A stretch of 64,000 nt of DNA from Umbilicaria muhlenbergii. Taxonomy: Eukaryota > Ascomycota > Lecanoromycetes > Umbilicariales > Umbilicariaceae. The DNA is taken from positions 4,392,808 to 4,456,807 of the forward strand of contig KK106983.1 of assembly GCA_000611775.1 (NCBI GenBank), written 5' to 3'. The notes beneath the pieces were generated by a model. It worked only from the letters and a program-made list of their open reading frames with translations, was not told the DNA's origin and made no database searches. Below are positions 1 through 12,030 of the stretch, piece by piece (within the stretch, counting starts at the first letter, position 1; each line of letters begins with the position of its first letter). The translations under genes and the position numbers were made by a program.

Positions 1-252
1 GGGAATGGAAGACATCGGAAACATCCGACGCAGCCGGTTCGGTATAAACCGTATCAGATCGAGGTTGGGGGGACGCTTATTATTAGTGGGGTTACGCTGT
101 TGGTGACGCTGGTGGGGCTGTTGGTGGTGGTGCCGCTGAATGGGTGGAGGATGGATAGGAGGATTGGGTGGGGGTTGGTGACGCTTTGGTCGGTTAGTAC
201 GGTGCTTAACGTGTTGGTCGAGATTACGGGCGTGATGGGAGATTTGGGGTGA
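1..252 (+). CDS. Na+/Ca2+ exchanger-family membrane protein, C-terminal end (partial)
   Basis: The frame is open from base 1 to a TGA at 250-252 and encodes the last 83 residues of a protein whose start lies outside the window. Two hydrophobic segments are visible (around residues 25-46 and 53-74), separated by a short loop carrying NGWRMDRRIGWG, and a third Gly/Val-rich stretch ends the protein. This resembles, from memory, the C-terminal end of fungal sodium/calcium exchanger family proteins (YDL206W/NCLX-like), which move Ca2+ across internal membranes. The cation-binding alpha repeats are not fully inside the window, so ion specificity cannot be judged. Another polytopic membrane protein is possible. 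Confidence 0.55.
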   Translation, partial: GNGRHRKHPTQPVRYKPYQIEVGGTLIISGVTLLVTLVGLLVVVPLNGWRMDRRIGWGLVTLWSVSTVLNVLVEITGVMGDLG

Positions 253-526
253 GGGTGTGCTTGGATTGGTTTCAGAGTCTTTTGTTGCACAGTTGGGGTG
301 TTTGGGATATCGGTGGGCGTTCTGGATATATATCCCTTAGGATAGCCGCGCAACGTTGTGCTGGAATGATACCCTTCTGAACTCCGCCAGCGTACGTCAG
401 GGGGCTCCGCTACAGTTTGATGTATTTTAGGCGCGGCCGTGTAAGCCGAGTAACGTAAGGATATATCCTAGGTTGGATTGGAATTGTAATCGTGGGTCTA
501 TACAGTCTACGAATACCACCACCCCT

Positions 527-1578
<1,052 letters not shown>

Positions 1579-3002
1579 GGTGGTGCGCTTTCGACGGCGT
1601 TTGCTTCGAAGGCTTTCCGCCTTGGGTGCATCTCGGCTGCAGCCGATTGTGACCTCATTTCTTCAACGGTGTTCCTCTTCTGGGCACTTTCTAGACCTGT
1701 CAACGATATACTACACTATATGAGAATGGATCTTTCATAACACAAATGCTAACGCAGCTGTTGTGGTCCGATTCCTTTCTATAACGGCAAGCGCGCAGCT
1801 CTCCAACTGTGACGTTGTGGCATTGCTATGTAGCGGCGCTCGCAGTTCCTTTCTTCTTGATCACGACTGCCAGATTATGAACCCTCTTATATGATCGTGT
1901 CATGTGTGTCGTAAAAACATCCTCTGGCAATCATGGTGAGGGGCAAGCCCTGTCCTTGTGCCCTTGAAGTTGAAGGAATGTTCTTTCCTTGAGCGATCGA
2001 ACGCGCCGGGCCTCTGGTCTTCCACCTCTTCTTTCCACAACATGTTCCATCACACCCCGGATCACCTCCTTCATACGGCTCACCTAACCCCTGCCTGGCT
2101 CAGAACATGGTTGAGATGGTTCAGAATCCTTCAGCTATCGTGTTCCAGCGCTCTTACGGACCTGGGCCCTTCATATCATGCTCCAACGCAGAGCTATACG
2201 ACGAGACGCCATACGCTGTTTGCTGACCTACAAAGCACACTGCCAAGGTCGTTCTCTCACGTAGTGATTGTGAGAAGCTACAAGCCATGGCTTGAGGATC
2301 ACTCATCGTGGTTCGATTCGGATGGTAAGAACCGAGTCCGAAGGTGGAGACCCAGAGCCCCAGCTCCGTATTCCAGCGCCCGAGTCCGTTCGTGGCAATG
2401 TGCACCATGTGGCCAACGTTCAATTTGCTTTTCAGAAGTCCTCAATGTCCTCCTGGCGCCTCAATAAGATGCTCAATCGGGACAGAAGGCGACAGCAACT
2501 TCCAAGTCGCTGTGATTCCTCATCATATTTCGGCTTCCTCCGGACTCCCACCAGCAGTGTACCATCATGAGTATAGTCTTATTGATCTTCATTCTTGTCT
2601 ATTGTATGCGCGTGTCTTTCCTCCATTCGCATGACGTGCTGCCTTCTCTTTCACTGTCCTGTTCGTCTAAAGTGGGCTAGCCTTGCCCCAACCCCCCGCA
2701 CATCCACATTCACTGGGCTGGCTGCCTATTGAGGCCTCATACGACAATAGCAAGCATCGGACCTCACATACGCCTCCTTCGGCTTTATTGTTGGCCCTCC
2801 TTCTGCTTCTTCTTCTTCTTCCTCTTCTTCTTCTTGCTCTTCCTCGTCCTCTCTGTCTTCCTCTTCTGCTGGACCATCACCATCATTTCTCCTTCTGCTT
2901 GACTACTTCTCATCCTTACTTTCGGCACTCTCCATATCATACTGTTCACGTATCAGATTAGCCCTCCGGCTTTCCTCTTTCAATTACCTACTTTTATCCA
3001 GC
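1579..3002. other. Intergenic, no gene recognised
   Basis: Open frames here are short, start with non-ATG codons or have no recognisable composition. A CTT/CCT-rich polypyrimidine tract at about 2795-2870 lies 130-200 bases before the next ATG and looks like a fungal promoter pyrimidine tract. Confidence 0.5.
2795..2870 (+). repeat. CTT-rich polypyrimidine microsatellite
   Basis: Imperfect run of CTT and CCT triplets upstream of the gene starting at 3003. Pyrimidine-rich tracts are common near fungal transcription starts; that role is inferred. Confidence 0.6.
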
Positions 3003-3920
3003 ATGTCTTTCAATCCAAAGTACGCATCGACAAAGGCCCATACCAGCGCACGTAAGGGTGATTGGGTCGTCCCAAGTCGTCTTCACCAAAGTGTCCAGAA
3101 AGAGCAGGCTGGACCATGCCATTTCCTACGTCTACCAGGTGAACTCCGCAACCAGATTTACGCCTACGCCTTTGGAGATCCGCAAGAATTCCACATCAAG
3201 TCGCTTGCGAAGAAACACGGGTTGACCCATTCCCAAGCACTCAAGCCTCGAAAAGGAAAGTCGGTAGATGCATTGGACGGAGCAGCAACCGAGAAGTGTC
3301 GTCGGAGGTTCGATTTGGCTCGAAGACTCCACAGCAAGGAACCTCCAGCAGAGTATCAGACTCCACCAGGCATGGCCACTCTTCTCCTAGTCAACCGTCA
3401 GTTCCATCGAGAGACTTGGCACACCTTCTACGCCAGCAACACATTCATCTTCACCTCCCACAGAGTACTCCAGCGCTTTCTGTCCGCCCTAAACCCGCAC
3501 TACAAAGGTGCAATCCGACGGTTGAAGCTCCAGTACCAGACGTATGGCGAACCCTACCACACGGAAAACCAGCGATGGAAGGACATCGAGGAGAGCAGAT
3601 GGGTGCAAGCATGCATGCGAGCTGCAGACGAGATGTCGGGCATTGAAGAGCTCCACATCAAGCTCAAGATCAACGACTGTCCGCTGCGTCTGAATCTCGA
3701 AGCGGACTGGGTCGCACCGCTGTTGGCGTTCCGGGGCCGAGGACTCAAGAGAGTGTACACGCTGCTTACCGCCTGGTCCGACCATTACAACCCGCTCTGC
3801 AAAGCTTGCGCGAAGGTCGTCAGCCGGGAATTGCTAGGGGCGGAGTACAAGGAGAGTGGCGAAATCGAGAAGAAGGAAAAGGTGATCCCGAAGGCGTTGA
3901 AATGTCTTCGGATTCGGTAG
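3003..3920 (+). CDS. F-box-like (DUF7730-type) hypothetical protein
   Basis: Single-exon 305-residue protein. Near the N-terminus it carries FLRLPGELRNQIYAYAFGD, the degenerate F-box-like motif (L-P-x-E-L-R-x-x-I-Y) of a family greatly expanded in Dothideomycetes. It continues with the family's usual second block, LLLVNRQFHRETWHTFYASN, then F-F/L-rich segments around RVLQRFLSALNPHYKGAIRR. No catalytic residues are evident. Such proteins are generally assumed to be adaptor or recognition proteins, but function is not established. ATG at 3003 precedes a basic leader. A second, divergent member lies convergently downstream at 4540-5864. Membership is fairly certain; function unknown. Confidence 0.75.
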   Translation: MSFNPKYASTKAHTSARKGDWVVPSRLHQSVQKEQAGPCHFLRLPGELRNQIYAYAFGDPQEFHIKSLAKKHGLTHSQALKPRKGKSVDALDGAATEKCRRRFDLARRLHSKEPPAEYQTPPGMATLLLVNRQFHRETWHTFYASNTFIFTSHRVLQRFLSALNPHYKGAIRRLKLQYQTYGEPYHTENQRWKDIEESRWVQACMRAADEMSGIEELHIKLKINDCPLRLNLEADWVAPLLAFRGRGLKRVYTLLTAWSDHYNPLCKACAKVVSRELLGAEYKESGEIEKKEKVIPKALKCLRIR

Positions 3921-4539
3921 GATGGTGGAGAGCGTGGAGGCTGGGAGGGTGTCACGTCTGGCTTGAGGAGCAGAAAGATTGTTGCTATTAGTAAAGGATG
4001 TTGCACGCCGCTCATCACAAGGAAGCAAACTTCGAAGATGTGGGATACGAAAATGGACATCTGTGTCTTTTGGTGATGCTTTGTCGCGAGATTCTTTGCC
4101 CTAAGAACGCCTTCTGTCCTAAGTGCTTTAACCGCCAGTTTAAACGCCATGAAATACAAACACCCACAGACAATTATGCAGTAGACGGGCCCCTGGCTGA
4201 TCATATCTTCTTCACCTCCCATTCAAGCCCCCGCCGCTGACCCGTCTTTCAACTCTTGGTTACTTTGTTGCGGGGGATTCGCTCGGGTTTCTTATGTAGA
4301 GTTCCAGAGATCAAATATGTCTTTGAGGACCTCCCGGAGCAAGAAAAAGCTGCCGCAATTTGCTAATGAACCCTCTCATTGACAAAAGTTTCGTAATTCT
4401 CGCATCCTCCGCAGATCTCGTTTTAATCCTGATTCTTCCTTTCCGCTCTCGAGCCAGCACCAAGAACCCCCGAATACGCCATCAACGCAGCCCAGACCCC
4501 TCCTCCCATCCCGCCCAACCCTCACCTGCTACTCCCACC
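3921..4539. other. Intergenic between convergent genes
   Basis: Holds the two 3' ends of convergent F-box-like genes. No further coding sequence recognised. Confidence 0.5.
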
Positions 4540-5864
4540 TCACCCATACAACCCCGGCATCAATACCGCCTTAACCTCCCTCTCCAACTTCTCCAACCTC
4601 TCCTCCCCCTCCCCCCCCTNNNNNNNNNNNNNNNNNNNNNNNNNNNNNNNNNNNNNNNNNNNNNNNNNNNNNNNNNNNNNNNNNNNNNNNNNNNNNNNNN
4701 NNNNNNNNNNNNNNNNNNNNNNNNNNNNNNNNNNNNNNNNNNNNNNNCCACCTCCACCCCCACCCTCAAAACCCTCACCCCCGCAAACCCCTCCACCAAC
4801 CTCGTACACCCCGCCCGAAACTCCCTCCCCTCGACTTTATTATCCACATACCCCACCACATGCACCCCCCTTACCCGCCGACACGCCTCCACCCCCACCA
4901 CGGCGACGAAATCCGGCACGGCGCGCGCGTGGATGCTAAACGTATTCGCTCCGTAAACCACCGGCCGGGCTTCGGTGAGGATCTGCCTGTTGACGTGCAG
5001 CAGAGCGAGACTGAGGCGGGGGCGGGTGGTGGCGCTGGAGAGGCAGTCGGGCGGGCAGCGGTGCTCGGTTAGGGAGTGTGAGTGGGAGGCGGGGGTGAGG
5101 CACACGCGGTGCGTGAAGGGCGTGAAGGTCTGGTGGGTGTGGCAGCGGATGGTGGGGCGGGGGCAGGGGACGCTGGTGCGGGGGCAGCGGATGCGCGAAC
5201 GCTGGAGGTGGATGTGGTGGGGGGAGAGGGCGTGGTGGTAGATTTTGAGGCGGATTTCGAGGGGGAGGGAGAGGAGGGGGAAGGGTTGGTGGGGTTGAGG
5301 GATGGAGGAGGGGGAGGTGAAGTGGATGTGGATGGGGTGGGGGGTTGGCGGTTTGGGAGGGAGTGGGTTGCGGGGTTGTTGGTTGGTGCGGTAGGGGCTG
5401 GTTTTGCAGACGGTGCTGCGCCAGGCGAGGTAGTGGGGGTCTTTGGGTGGGGGAGGAGGCGGCGGTGACACGGGGACCGGGGGTGGCTGTTTTGCGGGGT
5501 TCCAGTCGGTCTTGCAGACGGTGTTCCGCCAGGCTAGGAATTTGGGGTTGTTGGTGCTCGGATGCTGGCTGGGTCGATGTACGGGTTGAGGTGCTTGGAG
5601 GCCGATACGCGCAGTGTCCCTCGTGGGAGGTGAGTTGATCGGTGGGAGTGATTTGAGCCAGACTCGGAAATTTGGATCTTCGGGCTTGGGGCTTTGGCTG
5701 GAGCCGTGATAGGAACTGGGGCTCGAGCTTGCGCCGGAGTCCTGGCTAGAACCATGGGTGGCGGATGACTGCGGAGAAGGAGGTTTTGGAGAGTCTGTGG
5801 GTAGTTCGTTTGCGGCTGTTTGTGGGTGGTACGTTTGTGGGTACCCAACGAAAGGAAAAGCCAT
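4540..5864 (-). CDS. F-box-like hypothetical protein with duplicated N-terminal motif, interrupted by assembly gap
   Basis: ATG at 5864. Residues 1-170 are Pro/Ser-rich and contain the motif LAWRxTVCKT twice (FLAWRNTVCKT and YLAWRSTVCKT) plus a weaker first copy (FRVWLKSL), each followed by a proline-rich spacer. Then comes FPLLSLPLEIRLKIYHHAL, the F-box-like core, a Cys/His-containing middle (CPRPTIRCHTHQ), and the second family block LALLHVNRQILTEARPVVYG. The gap at 4620-4747 cuts the C-terminus. Past the gap, the frame matching the upstream one gives a low-complexity Arg/Gly tail ending at 4560, while a neighbouring frame gives a natural helical end (LEKLEREVKAVLM) ending at 4540. The gap length is therefore probably wrong by a non-multiple of three, and I chose the 4540 stop. 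Function unknown. Confidence 0.65.
4620..4747. other. Assembly gap (128 N)
   Basis: Run of 128 unknown bases within the 3' part of a coding region, flanked by C/T-rich low-complexity sequence on the plus strand. Confidence 0.99.
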
Positions 5865-6380
5865 AGTGGTAGATTTTCGCTAATGGTGTCAGGGCTATCT
5901 CATCTTTATTTACTGTGGTGTGGTGAATCGAGTGAGCTGACCTTGATCTCAGAAATACTCCACAGCTCATTCGGGTTTGCCTTTGATGGTTGCGCGTAGA
6001 GATGTGGATGGTTGATGAGGTAGAATCAGTCCAATGTTGGGAAGTTGCGGGCGGTTCAGGCGGGCTAATGTGAAGTGAAGTAATTCAACAGATGACTGAA
6101 ATTCTTAGCACGCAATACCGAACACGAGCAAACGTCACCATGCGTTGGATCACTGATTCAACAATTTCAAATTGCTTGATGTGGATATGTATTAGAAAGC
6201 TGAGCCGAACTGGAACAGATTGATAGAATCTCAGATCCCATCCAAGAACACCAACCCTAAACCCTCTGTGTGAGAGGCACAAAAGAGCGAAATGAAGAGA
6301 AAATCCAGTCCTTTCAGTCATACCATACATACATCCATCAGTCCCACCTTCTGATAACGTTTCTACACGACCTATCCCAT
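5865..6380. other. Intergenic, no gene recognised
   Basis: Promoter side of the 4540-5864 gene and 3' flank of the 6381-8045 gene. Nothing specific seen. Confidence 0.5.
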
Positions 6381-8045
6381 CTAATGCAATCCGGCTCTCG
6401 GTAATCTCGGACTTTGGGGTGGGCTGGGCACCATTCCCTCCGTCGTGAACGCTTGACCTGGTTGTCCAAAGTTCATGCTCTGCGGCTGGTATGATGGGCT
6501 CGCTAGCGGACTGGCGTAAGCCCCCGGAATAGGCACAGCGTCATAGGTCTGCTCTCCCGGCGCAGCCGGGACATGCTCATTTTGAATAGGCGCTGGCTCA
6601 AAACCTTCCTGCCGGACTTGCGGAGTGGCGTGCTGGACCCTGATGGGCGGGGGTTGGAGCGTGAAAGGTTTTGGCTGCGAGAAAGACTGGTGTTTCTGAG
6701 CATACTGTATCGTATCAGGGTTGTGGTGTTCGCCATTCTCTGCTGCGTCGATGGGGTCATCGTGGAGGTGGGTAGGGAAGGAGGTAGAGAGTGGGGTCTT
6801 GCCAGGCTGGAAACCCGGGGTATTCGGTGCGGATTGGGTACGTAGTTGGGCAAGGTAGAGGTCTGACCGGGCGCGGTCGCGGAGGTCCATTGATTTGTGG
6901 AGCTTACGTTTCGAATAGAATCGATAGAACACGATTCCATAGATGGTGATTGTGATGACTTCGACAACGATTTCGATAAGACAGCAGACGAGAGACCAGT
7001 TCTGCGATGAAACAGGTTAATCAAAGTCTGAGTGGCCATCACATGCATAAATCTTACCTGAAGCCTGCAAACCAGAGCGTAATGAACATCTTCCTGGAAC
7101 AACGTCCGCCGCTTGTTATCGTTGCATGCCCATCCCCACATATCTTGTCCGTGACCGTTGGCCTTGCTTCCATGCAGGATGGCGGCCCCGAGGGCCCACA
7201 TGACAGTGCTGAAAGTGAAGAACCCTACGGCGAAGACGGTGTAGTAGATGGCAGCCTTCTCGGCCCGTCTATGGCCACCTCTCCAGTATGCATAAAAGAT
7301 GGCAATGGACATCGCCAGAGATACACAGGAAATGCAAAGCAGGGTGATTTGCGGCCATGTTTTTTGACCCAGCGCCCAGACCGGCAAGCCGTTCCTTGGC
7401 GGTAGATGCCTGGTCTCATTGAAAATGGAGAACGTGGTTGAAAGCATTGAAAGGACGATGAGACTACAGCTGAAGTTGGTTCCCCTTAGCACCATCTTAG
7501 CCATCCGTACTCTTGTTTTAACTTTCTGCCCGGATTGTCAGTTATTGGTCATTATGTCACGACGAGAGTGTGCTTACCAAGTCCCGAGCATTTTCCTTTT
7601 CTGTTGATGCCTCGTGCTTCTCCAGTATCTGCTCCTCGTGGAATGTAGGGCTCAGAGGATTTGCGAACCGTGCTGGCGTGCCAGGGACCTTCAGAGCGCT
7701 CTTCAAGGGCGATCCGGGAGTAAGAGGTACTTCTACACCCGCATAAGATGTGTGCTTCGAAGCCTCGCTTTGCGACATGTAACCGAATCCGACATCCGAC
7801 GGTTGAGGTTGGGGTGTGTAATGGGTCGTTGGCGTCATGGTGGACGACGGATCAGCAAAGGGCGACCGACCTGCTGCTGTGGGTCCGATGGGTGAGTGCA
7901 CCGAGGTCGCTTCAGCGAAGCGTGCGGTCCTTGGCGTCTTCAGAGAGAGCGAAGATGACGAGCTGGAAGACGTCCGAGGCCTCACGAGTACTTTGGGATC
8001 TTTCTTGTCTTCGGCGCTGGAAAGATGCTGTTCTGTGTTCGACAT
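6381..8045 (-). CDS. Four-TM fungal membrane protein, candidate hyphal anastomosis protein HAM-8
   Basis: Three exons (7578-8045, 7058-7525, 6381-7001) encode 518 residues; introns are 52 and 56 nt, both GT..AG and phase 0. Exon 1 is a Ser/Thr/Pro-rich cytosolic tail. Exon 2 holds three membrane spans (about residues 166-188, 205-229, 237-264) with the short motif YWRGGHRRAEK between the second and third and GWACNDNKRR before the exon end. Exon 3 opens with the fourth span (NWSLVCCLIEIVVEVITITI), then FYSKRKLHKSMDLRDRARSDLYLAQLRTQSAPNTPG split over a basic juxtamembrane stretch, and a disordered Pro/Gln tail. From memory this matches Dothideomycete proteins annotated as hyphal anastomosis-8, implicated in cell fusion signalling in Neurospora. 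The topology is clear; the name is a recollection. Confidence 0.75.
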
Positions 8046-9360
8046 TGCGGCTCAGGCTGAGTTGAAGAGGCACGACGGGAAGGGTTCTACAACTTTCAAA
8101 GAGAGATGTCCTTGACTTTGCAGACAACTTCGAAAGAATCCAGCTCCCGAAGAGGTCCAAATTGAGGTTGCAGATGAGTGTTTTACAAGGAGAGAGTGCT
8201 CCTGGCAAGAAGTAAATCGATGCTGTTGCTGGCGGGTAGCCGTAGAATCTGTCGAAGCGCCGAGGTGGGACAAGGGTCTCAGAACGGAACGGCGGGTGCT
8301 CTGGGTGGGTTTCGCAACGAGAAATGTACGACGAAGATGGTCAAGAATAAGAGCGGCGGTGGGGGAGAGGTACCAATTTCTAGGGTACGGCGCGAAACAA
8401 TTGACTTGGATTGGGAGGGGAAGATGATAGGGCCCAAGCTAGATTAGGAGTGACCCAGGAATAGACGCCCGGAATCTTGGTGGGTATTCTATCGCTCATG
8501 CAGGTCAGCATCAGTAGCTATAGGGCGCGGATAACAATTCGAAACTTCCACTCGTGAAGCTGTGAAGAGCAGTCGCGGGCACATTGCTTACCTTGGCTTA
8601 TGCGGAGAAATTGACTCCTTTCACCAGCTTATCTCAGAGAAACTCATCATGTAGACTTGCGAAGGAGGCAGTCACTGATATGGCTGTCGCATCCTCCTCT
8701 GCCCATTCCCGCAGCCAGACTGCTCCCCAGCCAAGGCAGTGGGGAGTCCCCGTACTCCTCCATCCATCCTCCTTGTGAGACGAGGTGCAGTAGTCGGCGG
8801 TAAATTCAGAGAAACATGCAGGCGGCATGGGTGCGGATGGCGCAGGGGTGCTGTGCTGCACAGGCTCAGCGGCCAGTAGAATGGCTTCATGCATGTGAGA
8901 TCCAGCTGGACGGATGGAGTGGTGCGTTGAGTGGCCAGGATCCCTGTGTAGGAGCGAGAGCTAAAACAGCGATTGCACGATCGACATGCCGAAAGCTGGA
9001 GTACAAGCGCTTACTTGCTGACAGATTGACTCATTGTTGCACTCTGTACAACACGGTTCCAACACCGTTGGCAAGGTGAATGTGGCGAACACGCACGTGA
9101 AACGGGAGCCAATCATTGCCGACTGCGACTCGAGAAGCTTCAAGGCATTCTCAATATCGATGCACTTCTGCGTGATAGTACGTACTAAGGTAAGGTACTC
9201 TCGAGTTGCGATCGGATCCGAAAGGCGTGGCTGCCGTCAGCGCTATCGCTGAAGCTTGCCTGCCACTAAGGTCCCTCGTGCTGCTAAGCCGCTAAAGTAG
9301 GTCGCATGTGACCTCGCTTGTACCCGGACGAGTGCTGATCGCTCGGCCAGGCCCGTTTGA

Positions 9361-9384
9361 GGCTGGCAGGCTGGCAGGCTGGCG
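9361..9384. repeat. GGCTGGCA tandem repeat, three copies
   Basis: Three back-to-back octamers, the last differing in its final base. Confidence 0.8.
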
Positions 9385-9445
9385 AGAACGTCGGTGTTAT
9401 TCTTAGCAGTGATTGTGCTGGCCCATTGGATTGGTTATTACTGTA

Positions 9446-9473
9446 AGCAGATCTATTAGCAGATCTATTAGCA
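9446..9473. repeat. AGCAGATCTATT tandem repeat, two copies plus start of a third
   Basis: Perfect 12-bp duplication followed by AGCA. Confidence 0.8.
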
Positions 9474-9832
9474 TCCTATCGGAGTACTCCCACTCGTACA
9501 TCAAGAAATGCTCATGTTCGATTTGCCAGACTGCCTTCCATTAACGACGTTCTCGTACTCTCTTGAGATACATACAGCAAGTAGCTACACAGGCATGTGA
9601 CATCTGCACACATGGCCTATTACGCCCACATGTCAAGCACCAGCGCATCTCTTCCAGCAACCTTCCAGCTAGCTCGGAAGAAGCAGAATAGCCAGCTACG
9701 AATATATCATAGCATCTTCTCATTCAACCGAGGGCTACAGCTCCTGGAAATTGTATCAACAGCTTCCGCAAAGCTTGCACTGAGCAACTGCATGCGCCAT
9801 ATCCTTGGTTAAAGAGCTTACCCGGGCAATAA

Positions 9833-10368
9833 CTATGACTCGAATGTTATCTCGGGACCAAGATGTAAAGATTCATAGCCGAACATGCACTTCAGCGGTA
9901 GGGCAATGAAGACGTCAACGTCCCCTAGTTCGGACATGGTCAACCACTGCGTCCTCGAAGTACAGAGGACGAGAAAAGGAACCCTAGAGCGGAGAGGAAT
10001 AGCCTTACCAGCAAGCAGCTTTGCAGCACTCGGCGAAGAGCTAAACTTGGTCCAATCCTCGAGACTCTCAACCCAGAACTCAGCGCATGCATCCCACTGG
10101 AGCACTTCCATATCAAGGGTCGTCGCAGCTGCCTCTCGGAGCTCAGGAGGGCAGTGGAACCAACCAGGTCATCGGTCATTTTGTCGTGTGGAAAATGGAG
10201 ACAAGGGAGCGAACTTGGTTGTATCTCTTTACGTATTGCTTGAACTCGGGAATTTGCTTCGGTGCACAAGCGTCCATGCTGTTCCCAAAGCTCACATAAA
10301 TCTGCGTCGGAGACACCTTCCTTCTCGAAGAAGACCAGAAGTTTGTAATATCTGCCTTTGGTAGACAT
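9833..10368 (-). pseudogene. EthD-domain protein gene, apparently broken
   Basis: ATG at 10368 opens MSTKGRYYKLLVFFEK, the typical first strand of an EthD-type ferredoxin-like fold (small dimeric alpha/beta barrel proteins, some linked to polyketide or dehalogenation chemistry). The frame runs to WEQHGRLC, then the expected continuation KQIPEFKQYVKRYNQ is found one base out of frame. The next block, FHCPPELREAAATTLDMEV, and then LQWDACAEFWVESLEDW follow in a third register; an intron is expected between them, with donor GTTCGC, but the base pair before TTCCAC is GG rather than AG. A further intron (donor GTAAGG after LLA, acceptor CTAG) joins to the end, GDVDVFIALPLKCMFGYES, stop at 9833. All domain blocks are present in order, so this is a recent loss or a sequence error. 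Confidence 0.6.
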
Positions 10369-10809
10369 AGCTCTTAGAGTGCTGTGTAAGTAGATAGATG
10401 AACAAGCGGGGTAAGTGGGATGATGGTGTGGGCTTGACAGTCTAACAGGCAGCGTGGTGGATGGGAGGTCCTTCTTGTAGGCGTTCACATCATAGCCCGC
10501 AAAGGAAAGCTATCGCATTCCATGGCTTGCCTGATGTTCCAGTCATGAGTTGATGTCGTGGTCTGACCCTACCTTATGCCTGCCGGGGAATTACCCCGCA
10601 TCTCTGACTCTACCTTGTGCATATGAACTCTAGGCCAAAGACATATAAGGGTTGTGACCCTGTTTCCTTAAATATGCGCACTCAAAGACTGAATCGGCGA
10701 TGAGGGCTTCCAATCAGCAGATCTGCTGAGTCAGCCATTCAGAACCCAATTCGGCAACTTTGATGCTCCACCGTGTGGGGACCATATCTCCAACAAATTA
10801 CACGACATC
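10369..10809. other. Intergenic between divergent genes
   Basis: Shared upstream region of the EthD relic (minus) and the mitochondrial coiled-coil gene (plus). No further coding sequence seen. Confidence 0.5.
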
Positions 10810-11817
10810 ATGGCGACAGTCTCAAGAACGATCCCCCGATTTCTGTTACCGCAGCTGACCTGGAAAACCTCGATCTTGCGCGCACTACCAGAGAGTAGGA
10901 CCTCAGTCGCCCACACGCCACCTAGGACTCAACGGCGGAGCATCGCATCCCAAGCAACAGCATGGCGCTCTCACCAGTCCTACTCTAGCCTCCACCAAAG
11001 AACTTGGCTCCGCGGTTCCAATCCTCCCAATGCCATCCACCCCGCCGCCCTCTCCATCCCCTTCCCCACCACGACTCGCCCCTTCCAAACCACCGCCCCC
11101 CTCCACCGCGACCACCACTTCGACACGCTAAAATTCGTCCAACGCCTCAAAGACGAAGGCTTCTCCGAAGAGCAAGCCACAGCCATGATGCGCGTCCTCA
11201 GCGACGTCATCGAAGAATCAATCCAAAACCTAACCCGCACCATGGTCCTCCGCGAAGGCAAGTTTTTCCCCTTCCCCAATCCCCCCCTCCCTCCCTCCCT
11301 CCCTCCCTCCCTCCCTCCCTCCCTCTCCCTAACTAACCCCCCCCCACCCCCACAGACGCCGAACGCACCACCTACACCCAAAAAGTCGACTTCGCCAAAC
11401 TCCGCTCCGAGCTCCTCAGCCTCGACTCCCGCGAATCCGACACCACCCGCGCCTCCCACGAGCGCCTCACCAACGACCTCTCCAAACTCAACGCCCGCCT
11501 GCGCGACGAGATCGGCCGCACCCAAGCGAGCGTGCGGCTGGATTTGAACCTGGAGAAGGGCAGGATCAGGGAGGAGGCCAACGGGCAGGAGTTGAAGATC
11601 AAGGAGACGGAGACGCGCATCGAGCAGGAGGTGGCCGGGTTGAGGGAGAGGGTCGAGGGCGTCAAGTTTAGTACGTTGCAGTGGTTGATGTGAGTTTTTT
11701 CTGTCTTGTGTCTTGAGATCACCGGGGTAGGGGGGAAGGATGCTGACATTGTGATACAGGGGTGTTTGTACGGGGACGGCGGCGTTGATATTGGGTGCTT
11801 GGAGGTTGTTGATGTGA
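10810..11817 (+). CDS. Mitochondrial coiled-coil protein, CCDC90/MCUR1 (DUF1640, Fmp32-like)
   Basis: Exons 10810-11257, 11356-11689 and 11760-11817 give 279 residues. The N-terminal ~95 residues are basic and Ser/Arg-rich, as in a mitochondrial presequence. Then comes the DUF1640 signature HFDTLKFVQRLKDEGFSEEQ, followed by AMMRVLSDVIEESIQNLTRT, a long charged coiled coil (exon 2), and a C-terminal membrane span (TLQWLMGVCTGTAALILGAW). Family members anchor in the inner mitochondrial membrane; yeast Fmp32 supports cytochrome c oxidase assembly and the animal homologue modulates the calcium uniporter. Intron 1 (11258-11355) begins GCAAGT, a GC-AG intron, and contains a CCCT microsatellite. Intron 2 begins GTGAGT. 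The junctions restore MVLRE/DAERTTYTQKVDF, so the model is well supported. Confidence 0.88.
11282..11325 (+). repeat. CCCT microsatellite inside an intron
   Basis: About nine copies of CCCT (with flanking C runs) in the first intron of the DUF1640 gene; slippage here would not alter the protein. Confidence 0.85.
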
Positions 11818-12030
11818 TTGACTGGGTGTCATCAGGTTTGGCAGGAGAGTTTTGGAGATGTGGTCATTGACCATTACTTTTGCGTTTTTTGTGGTCGATG
11901 ATATACCTTATGCGGTCTATGTAGCCTATGCAATTGCAAATGTGAAAGTTTTTGTCTATCATGACTCCCTCTTAATGAATCGTCAAGATTACCCACCCAG
12001 CAATTCCGTCTCCATTCTCTCTTTCCCATC

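Larger units (their letters stand above)
8046..9832. other. Intergenic with short tandem repeats, no gene recognised
   Basis: Upstream region of the four-TM protein gene and 3' flank of the broken EthD gene. Contains an 8-bp tandem repeat at 9361-9384 and a 12-bp repeat at 9446-9473. Open frames here are short and lack recognisable features. Confidence 0.5.

Noticed and set aside
54-353. Thr/Pro-rich minus-strand open frame
   Set aside because: Antisense to the exchanger C-terminus, whose plus-strand membrane segments are convincing.
1958-2467. 169-codon plus-strand frame
   Set aside because: Starts with GTG, no recognisable motif, and overlaps other equally long random frames on both strands.
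7058-8045. Exons 1 and 2 of the four-TM protein are both exactly 468 bp
   Set aside because: Their sequences are unrelated (disordered tail versus membrane domain), so this is coincidence, not duplication.
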